Part shown: piece after piece, positions 58,567 to 64,000 of the stretch
Position numbering within the stretch: the stretch's first letter is position 1
Layout of the letters: every line of letters begins with the position of its first letter
DNA from: an uncultured Eisenbergiella sp.
Lineage (GTDB): Bacteria > Bacillota > Clostridia > Lachnospirales > Lachnospiraceae
Length of the DNA stretch: 64,000 nt
Direction of reading: 5' to 3'
NCBI GenBank assembly: GCA_910585455.1
Contig: CAJUEL010000004.1
Location: 62,001 to 126,000, forward strand
Made by a program: the position numbers and the translations under genes
The notes under the pieces: model-generated
The model's database searches: none
Told to the model about the DNA's origin: nothing
What the model saw: the letters and a program-made list of their open reading frames with translations, nothing else

Positions 58567-59562
58567 TCATGCCTGCCCCTTCCGATATATCCTCTGCATA
58601 AAGGCATCCGCCAGCGGCAGCCACAGTTCAAAATTCGGATATTCGTAATTTCCAAATACGGAAACGCCCGCCTGACCATGAGGCACTCCGGTAAAGGTAT
58701 GCACCTCTGCCCGGATTCCGTGCTCCAGCAAATCCCTGTATGCCCAGTGCAGATTGTCCAGCGCCTTATCCTCCATTCCCACCGCGTACATCACCGGCGG
58801 ATAGACGACTCCTGTATAATCGATCTCTTTTCCCTCCCAGCGGGGTCCGTATACACAGATAAAAGCGTCCGGCGCACCATAGTAATCGTCCAGCTCATCC
58901 GGCCGGTAGTCCGGAAAATGATCCGTCACCTTCTGCGTTCCGGAATAATAACGGATGCACTCCTCCCCCGTCAGCCCGCCGTTGGAAAAGCCCGCAAACG
59001 CCACCTGATTTTCCTTTATGCGGTATCGTGCCGCATTTTTCCGGATCATGCGGATCAGCCGGGCAGCGTCAGCGCCGCATTCCTGCCCGGTATAAGGCAT
59101 CATATTGGTTCTGTTTAGCAGCATGAAGCTCTGATAGCCCAGCCTGTTAAAATCCAGACAGCTTTGGTATGCCTCATGGATCACACAATCCCCGTGATCG
59201 CCTCCGGCACATAAAATGACCGCCCCCTTCGGTGTGATGTCCTCCGGAAGCAAAAACTCATACATATAAGGACGAAACTCCGGATCGTGATTGTAGCGGT
59301 AATCCGGGTTATCCACATAATTTCCTGTCCTGGGCATATTGCCTTCGGGCCAGAGATAAATGCGCTCCGGCGCATCCGGAAGCTTTTCCAGTCCATCCAT
59401 AAAAGCGATATATTCCTCTGCCAGCTCCTGCTGCCTGTCTGCGTCCGCCTCCAGCATCCGCTGCCTCATGCCGTGCAATTCCACCAGTTTATCAATCGGA
59501 TAGCAGGGCGCATCCTCAAAATAGGTGACGCTTCTGTGTTGTGCCTGTTTTACATCGATCAT
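58567..59562 (-). CDS. Alpha/beta-hydrolase, probable carbohydrate esterase
   Basis: Serine hydrolase-fold protein, 331 aa, without signal peptide. The start is ATG 59562 with GGGAGG eight bases upstream; the ATG at 59586 lacks a site. A helical N-terminal region (1-100) precedes the hydrolase core: GAVILCAGGDHGDC, the nucleophile elbow GFSNGG (about 205), the acid in MEDKALDNLHW (about 265), and the His in GVPHGQAG (about 293). This pattern fits acetyl-xylan-esterase-like and related sugar esterases. A divergent AraC gene and two 22-bp-spaced repeats in front of it suggest dedicated sugar-dependent control. The substrate is not proven. Confidence 0.82.
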   Translation of the reverse strand: MIDVKQAQHRSVTYFEDAPCYPIDKLVELHGMRQRMLEADADRQQELAEEYIAFMDGLEKLPDAPERIYLWPEGNMPRTGNYVDNPDYRYNHDPEFRPYMYEFLLPEDITPKGAVILCAGGDHGDCVIHEAYQSCLDFNRLGYQSFMLLNRTNMMPYTGQECGADAARLIRMIRKNAARYRIKENQVAFAGFSNGGLTGEECIRYYSGTQKVTDHFPDYRPDELDDYYGAPDAFICVYGPRWEGKEIDYTGVVYPPVMYAVGMEDKALDNLHWAYRDLLEHGIRAEVHTFTGVPHGQAGVSVFGNYEYPNFELWLPLADAFMQRIYRKGQA

Positions 59563-59597
59563 GTCCAATACCTCCCGTATTTTCATATTTTAAAATA

Positions 59598-59661
59598 AAT
59601 ATATCACTTTTCCGCCCGGTCGTATATGCACTTTCTGATTATGGCAATCGCATTTTCTGAT
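59598..59661 (-). promoter_or_regulatory. Predicted AraC-binding repeats and -10 of the esterase gene
   Basis: On the minus strand ATCAGAAAATGC (59650-59661) and ATCAGAAAGTGC (59628-59639) are direct repeats with 11 of 12 positions equal and starts exactly 22 bp apart, two helix turns. The nearer one ends at the expected -35 position of the TATATT -10 (59598-59603). This matches AraC-type class II activation sites, probably for the regulator at 59783-60619. Confidence 0.7.
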
Positions 59662-59701
59662 GGTTACCGTTCCTGCTCTGTAATTTTTCTTCGGATTGTG
59701 C

Positions 59702-59707
59702 TATACT
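59702..59707 (+). promoter_or_regulatory. Extended -10 promoter of the AraC gene
   Basis: TATACT preceded by TG and one base (TGC-TATACT) on the plus strand, about 75 bp before the start codon. No strong -35 is seen, which extended -10 promoters do not need. Confidence 0.5.
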
Positions 59708-59782
59708 TGTAACAATTCAGACAGACCTGAACGGTTACCTGGACTTTTTTCCAATAAACGCTTCGGCAACGGAGGGCCCCCC

Positions 59783-60619
59783 ATGAACGATTCATCATCC
59801 ATCATCCAAAACCGGCTCCGCGAAATCACCGTCAATTTGGAGCGCGCCCATCTGCTCCAATGCGACGAAAGCTGGAAAAGCGGCGGCTCCGTTCCTCCCT
59901 ATGACAGCATCGGCCTCATTCTGGAGGGAGAGGGGACAATGCGCATCAACGACATGGAAATCCACCCCTCAAAGGGACAGCTGTATCTGTTGCCCGCAAA
60001 GACCACACAGGCTTTTTTTACCGATCCGGACATGCCATACCGGAAATATTACTGCCATTTCGAGCTCACCTGCCAGGACTGCGGTCTGTTCGAATTCATC
60101 CGCCTGCCCCTGTGCGTTGACGCGAAGGACTTTGACAGGGCAGTCACGCTCTTTGGCAAAATGATCCACGCCTGCAACAGCAATGACATCGCTTCCTCCA
60201 TCACGGCAAAGCAATCCGTTTTCGACCTGCTCGTTTACTACATGGAATGCTGCCCGCAGGGAAGCATTTCTCTGATCGAAAGCAAGAGCGACACGCCCTT
60301 AAACAATGCCATCACCTTTGCAGAGCAGCATTTGGATCAGTCCGTCACCGTCCAGAAAATGGCTGAAATCGCCGGCTATCATCCCAGCCACTTCGCCAAG
60401 CTGTTCCAGCAGCGTCTGGGCATCACCCCCGTGCAATTTATCATCCGCAAAAAGACGGAGCGCGCCATCGAGCTGCTGACCGGCACAAATCTGCCGGTTT
60501 CCTCCATTGCGCAATCCCTGGGCTTTGCCAGCCAGTTCTATTTCAGCAGCTTTTTTAAAAAGCAGACCGGCATGAACCCTTCCGAATATCGCAGCGTGTA
60601 TCTGCGCGCTTACAAATAG
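59783..60619 (+). CDS. AraC-family transcriptional regulator of the esterase gene
   Basis: Regulator of 278 aa. The start is ATG 59783 with GGAGG eight bases upstream. The N-terminal cupin-like ligand domain has YDSIGLILEGEGTMRINDME and HPSKGQLYLLPAKTTQAFF. The C-terminal AraC domain includes VTVQKMAEIAGYHPSHFAKLF and PVSSIAQSLGFASQFYFSSFF, ending GMNPSEYRSVY. Divergently transcribed from the esterase gene, with the repeat pair between them; it most likely activates that gene in response to a sugar. Confidence 0.93.
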   Translation: MNDSSSIIQNRLREITVNLERAHLLQCDESWKSGGSVPPYDSIGLILEGEGTMRINDMEIHPSKGQLYLLPAKTTQAFFTDPDMPYRKYYCHFELTCQDCGLFEFIRLPLCVDAKDFDRAVTLFGKMIHACNSNDIASSITAKQSVFDLLVYYMECCPQGSISLIESKSDTPLNNAITFAEQHLDQSVTVQKMAEIAGYHPSHFAKLFQQRLGITPVQFIIRKKTERAIELLTGTNLPVSSIAQSLGFASQFYFSSFFKKQTGMNPSEYRSVYLRAYK

Positions 60620-60701
60620 CCGTCTGTTTCAGAATTGACATGCCCACAGGCATCCCTGCGGATTTTCTGCCATATTGCACGCAGTTCCCCTGGAATAGAC
60701 G

Positions 60702-60743
60702 AAAAAAAACAGGGAAGAAGCCACACGAAGGCACTCTCCCCTG
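60702..60743 (-). terminator. Rho-independent terminator of the hybrid kinase gene
   Basis: On the minus strand CAGGGGAGAGTGCC pairs with GGCTTCTTCCCTG (one bulge, one G-U pair), followed by eight T residues (60702-60709), 20 bp beyond the stop codon. On the plus strand a T-run lies ten bases beyond the stem, so it may also help end the AraC message. Confidence 0.85.
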
Positions 60744-60762
60744 CACAGACACTTTTTTTATT

Positions 60763-63700
60763 TTACCCGAGGAATTTTTTCAGTACGGATATGAACACAT
60801 CCATATCGAGAGGCTTGGCTATATGCGCATTCATTCCATTCTTCAATGCCGCCTCCTTATCCTCCTCCAACGCATTGGCCGTCATGGCGATAATGGGAAG
60901 ATCCGCCACATCCTTTCTGGGCAGCCTGCGAATGGTTCTGGTCGCTTCATAGCCGTTCATGACAGGCATCTGCACATCCATCAGGATCGCATCATAATAG
61001 TATTCCTCCACCTTTTCCATGATCGCCACCGCATCCGTTCCATCCGGCGCCGAATCCACTACAAATCCAGATTCTTCCAGAATCACTTCCGCTATCTCCC
61101 GGTTTAATTCATTGTCCTCCACCAGAAGAATGCGCTTTCCTTCGAAATCCGCCAGCGTCCATTCCGGAACCTCCTCCTGCTTTTCCAACAAATTATTGGC
61201 AGCGAGCAATACCGTTTTCAAATCGGACATAAACAAAGGCTTGGCACAAAAAGCAGTGACCCCCGCAGACCTCGCTTCCTCTTCAATATCCGTCCAGTCA
61301 TACGCAGTCAAAATGATAATGGCCGCCTCATTGCCGATCACGCTCCGGATCTTTCTGGCGGTTTCCACCCCGCTGAGTCCCGGCATCTGCCAGTCAACGA
61401 TGAAGGTGTGGTAAGAATCCCCCTCCTCACGGGCGCCCCTTGCGCGGTACACCGCCTCTTTGCCTGAGGTCGTCCACTCGGAACGCATGCCGATCTGCTT
61501 TAACATTTTGCTGACACTGTCACAGATATTGAAGTCGTCATCCACCACCAATGCCCGCAGACCTTCCAGCTCCTTAATCTGCGCCGCATTCTTCTCCGTA
61601 TCCTGCAGCTTCAATTCCAGCTCCACCGTAAATGTGCTCCCCCTGCCCGGCTCGCTTTCCACATTGATGGTGCCGTTCATCATTTCCACAATATTCCTGG
61701 TAATGGCCATGCCCAGCCCGGTTCCCTGAATGCCGCTCTGCGTCACGGTAGATTCCCGCTCAAAGGGTTCAAAAATATGCTCCACAAACTCCGGCGACAT
61801 GCCGATGCCATTATCCTTAATAATAAAGGTGTAGTCACCATATCCATGACGGAATGTGGTCTTTTGCATGATCCGGAAGGATACCGAGCCCCCGGCGGGC
61901 GTGTACTTCACCGCATTGCTCAGCAGATTGATAAATACCTGGTTCAGCTTCAATGGATCCGCTATCACATCCTCATTGGTAACCTCAAAGGTATCAATAA
62001 ATAATTCCAGCTGCTTCGCCTTGATCTGGGGCTGAATAATATTTACCAGATTGTGCATCTGCTCCGAAATATTGCACTCCTGCTCTTTAATCTGCACCTT
62101 TCCGCTTTCAATCCTGCTCATATCAAGAATGTCATTGATCAGACTGAGCAAATGATTGCTGGACGAAAGAACCTTCTGCAGACAATCCAGAACCTGATCC
62201 TTGTTATCAATATGGCTGACCGCAATCGTGGAAAATCCAATGATGGCATTCATAGGTGTCCTGATATCATGGGACATATTGGATAAAAACGTAGTCTTCG
62301 CCCGGTTCGCATGCTGCGCCTGCATCAATGCGTCCTGCAAAGCCTGGGTCTGCTCTCTCTGCTTTCTGACCTGCTCTGTGATATCCTTCGATACCACCAT
62401 GACCATAATGTCTCCCGTATTATCATCCTGCGTCATGACAAAGGACTGACGCACACACATCTGATCCTGGCCGCCGGATTCTTCCCAATACTCGGCAATG
62501 ACTTCTCTCTCTCCCCTTTCAAAGCAGCTGCGCAGATTCCCGATATTCACAATAGCCGAATAATTTTCCAGGGATTCTTCCAAAACAAACGGCTTCCATT
62601 TTTCAAAGCACTCCGAAGCCCTGCACGGCGCTGTCAGTCCCACCTGTTCAAGGAACGAACTTCTCCGCCCGTCCAGAATTCTGATAATATCCTGTTCGAT
62701 CAAATCGCTCGACAGATTAAACTCAAAGCTGCAGAAGGAATTGGACATGATCGCGATCTGATATTGCCGTTCCTTGCGGTTGGCAAGCGACCTTTCCGCC
62801 TGCATGCGCAGTTCCTTTTCCTTCAGCTCCGTCACGTCCTGACGGATGAACAAAGCCTTGGATGCCTGACCATTTTTTCTTTCCAGGCAGACAACATTCA
62901 TATGCTCCCATTCTGTGCGCCCATCTCTTGTCACACAGCTTTCATACCGCAGGTCATTATGCTCCTCCATGGCGGTAATGATGGCCTTTTTATCCATGAA
63001 AGCGATGAACCCGGGCCGGTAGCTCTCTTCCACGAAGGATGCCAGATAATTTACAATATCCAGATATTTCCCGCTATATGCAATTCCATCCCCCTCCGGT
63101 CTGGTTCCTGCCAGATATTGATAGGTATCCTTCTCCAGATCAACCATGGCAAACCGGGAAAACAGCGTGTTGACCCCGCTTATGATGTAGCCCATCTCCC
63201 GGTTTTCCTTCTCCAGCTGCTTCCGCTCACGTCCGGCACGGATGAGGATGATAATGATATAAACGGCGAACAGAATGATGAGCATGGTCTCCAGCTGAAT
63301 TCCCACAAGATTCTCTTCCGTGATCATGCGCTGTGTCACACTTTTCGGAAACATCTGCACAAAAACATAATCGTTTTCCGGCAGATAAGTAACACAGATA
63401 TTATCCGTCTCACTGGAGGAATCACACACAAAAGCCCCTGCGCCGCCGTTATCAAAAATCTGCCGTACCTGTCCTGCAACGCTCTGATCAATCGCCCCTG
63501 TCTCTGCCAGAGCATCAATCAGATGTTTTTCGTAAGCCGTGCCATCCGAGCTGGCGATTACCCTTCCATCCGGCGCGCACAAAAATACCCGGGCGTCTTC
63601 CCCGAAATATGTAGTGGTGAGCATGCTCCTCAAATATTCCTCCGCCAGAAAAGCCCCCCGCAACACGCCGATGATATCGCCCTTAAAATAAACAGGCGCA

Positions 63701-64000
63701 TAAAAGCACGCCATCGTTTCACTGAAAAAATGGGGATCAAATATAACCTCAATATCACTGTTCCCGCTGATACCGTCGATATAAAAGCGCCGCTGCGCCA
63801 CATCGGCCTCCCGCCCGTCCGAAGCATAGTCCATACCGTCAAGATCCGTAAACATGATGGCGTCAAACTGGGAGTTTTCCTCCATTTTATTTAGCATCTC
63901 CGCCGTGATCACAGGCTCCGTCAAACTTTCCCCCACAAAATATGCGTAGGTTTCAATCCTGCTTAAGGCATTGCTCAGCTCGTCATCGATCTGAACGGAT
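60763..64000 (-). CDS. Hybrid sensor histidine kinase with two receiver domains (5' end beyond window)
   Basis: Large signalling protein; the frame is open to the right edge, so the N-terminus is missing. Visible parts in order, counted from GTG 63936: extracellular sensor region with a Cache-like second half (1-205; FFSETMACFYAPVYFKGD, RVFLCAPDGRVIASSDG), a membrane helix (about 213-234), two PAS-like regions (about 255-380 and 390-520), HisKA with FLSNMSHDIRTPMNAIIGF (phospho-accepting His), HATPase with IKDNGIGMSPEF and GTGLGMAITRN, a receiver domain with FIVDWQMPGLSG, and a second one with AILMDVQMPVMNG. All key His and Asp residues are present. No output domain or DNA-binding partner is encoded beside it. 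The upstream AraC gene is convergent and not obviously linked. Confidence 0.92.
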   Translation of the reverse strand, partial: SVQIDDELSNALSRIETYAYFVGESLTEPVITAEMLNKMEENSQFDAIMFTDLDGMDYASDGREADVAQRRFYIDGISGNSDIEVIFDPHFFSETMACFYAPVYFKGDIIGVLRGAFLAEEYLRSMLTTTYFGEDARVFLCAPDGRVIASSDGTAYEKHLIDALAETGAIDQSVAGQVRQIFDNGGAGAFVCDSSSETDNICVTYLPENDYVFVQMFPKSVTQRMITEENLVGIQLETMLIILFAVYIIIILIRAGRERKQLEKENREMGYIISGVNTLFSRFAMVDLEKDTYQYLAGTRPEGDGIAYSGKYLDIVNYLASFVEESYRPGFIAFMDKKAIITAMEEHNDLRYESCVTRDGRTEWEHMNVVCLERKNGQASKALFIRQDVTELKEKELRMQAERSLANRKERQYQIAIMSNSFCSFEFNLSSDLIEQDIIRILDGRRSSFLEQVGLTAPCRASECFEKWKPFVLEESLENYSAIVNIGNLRSCFERGEREVIAEYWEESGGQDQMCVRQSFVMTQDDNTGDIMVMVVSKDITEQVRKQREQTQALQDALMQAQHANRAKTTFLSNMSHDIRTPMNAIIGFSTIAVSHIDNKDQVLDCLQKVLSSSNHLLSLINDILDMSRIESGKVQIKEQECNISEQMHNLVNIIQPQIKAKQLELFIDTFEVTNEDVIADPLKLNQVFINLLSNAVKYTPAGGSVSFRIMQKTTFRHGYGDYTFIIKDNGIGMSPEFVEHIFEPFERESTVTQSGIQGTGLGMAITRNIVEMMNGTINVESEPGRGSTFTVELELKLQDTEKNAAQIKELEGLRALVVDDDFNICDSVSKMLKQIGMRSEWTTSGKEAVYRARGAREEGDSYHTFIVDWQMPGLSGVETARKIRSVIGNEAAIIILTAYDWTDIEEEARSAGVTAFCAKPLFMSDLKTVLLAANNLLEKQEEVPEWTLADFEGKRILLVEDNELNREIAEVILEESGFVVDSAPDGTDAVAIMEKVEEYYYDAILMDVQMPVMNGYEATRTIRRLPRKDVADLPIIAMTANALEEDKEAALKNGMNAHIAKPLDMDVFISVLKKFLG

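Noticed and set aside
62311..63894. 527-aa plus-strand open frame opposite the hybrid kinase
   Set aside because: It lies wholly antisense to a gene with clear sensor, kinase and receiver motifs, and its own translation has no recognisable domain; it is a shadow of codon bias.

Overview
This looks like a stretch of chromosome from a Gram-positive, fibre-degrading gut Firmicute, most likely a member of the Lachnospiraceae. The reasons are several small Lachnospiraceae-type proteins (DUF6171- and DUF6472-like), CUT1 sugar ABC transporters without their own ATPase gene, YesM/YesN and AraC regulators, AGGAGG-type ribosome binding sites, and glycosidases beside every transporter. By eye the coding DNA is moderately GC-rich and the promoter gaps are AT-rich. 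There are no rRNA or tRNA genes, no transposase and no CRISPR array. Almost everything is on the minus strand; only three genes (fabG-like 30560-31282 and the AraC regulators 38501-39439 and 59783-60619) are on the plus strand.

Region 1 (1-13951, transcribed right to left) is one long arabinan operon: a secreted GH43 arabinanase, a giant non-lipoprotein solute-binding protein, two permeases, an NHL/TPR/Yip1 membrane protein, a secreted DUF5696 protein, two more permeases and a second (lipoprotein) solute-binding protein cut by the window edge. Region 2 (14423-22142) is the intracellular arabinose pathway: araA, an FGGY ribulokinase, araD, a split transketolase, a GH51 arabinofuranosidase and a small Cys-rich protein. 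Together these form a coherent route from extracellular arabinan to pentose phosphates.

Region 3 (22143-31282) is mixed: an FMN reductase-like protein, a 60-aa Cys protein, a domain-permuted GH3, an SH3-NlpC/P60 wall hydrolase, trxB, a URO-D family protein and an SDR. Region 4 (31286-46832) handles xylan or pectin oligosaccharides and uronic acids: uxaA, uxaB, a GH2 with a uronidase-type NxK motif, a deleted permease pseudogene, a GH8 Rex-type exo-oligoxylanase with an AraC regulator, an LplABC-type importer, and a YesN/YesM two-component pair. Region 5 (46970-55259) is a cell-envelope locus: an amidase-deacetylase fusion, an OmpR/VanS-type two-component system, two secreted unknown proteins and a VanX/VanY-like peptidase with a very large acidic insert. 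Region 6 (55322-64000) holds a MATE exporter, an AAA-ATPase/PD-(D/E)XK protein, an esterase with a divergent AraC regulator, and a hybrid histidine kinase cut by the right edge.

The most unusual DNA-level signal is a family of four very long, almost perfect intergenic palindromes (about 280-355 bp when intact) at 22.3, 23.6, 33.0 and 34.9 kb. They share a conserved apical-loop sequence, but their outer arms differ from copy to copy while staying self-complementary within each copy. A second, shorter repeat family occurs at 26.3 and 30.5 kb. Two convincing regulator-binding arrays are also visible: four repeats at an exact 11-bp period before the amidase-deacetylase gene, and two 12-bp repeats 22 bp apart before the esterase gene. 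All statements come from reading the sequence; no database search or folding program was run.
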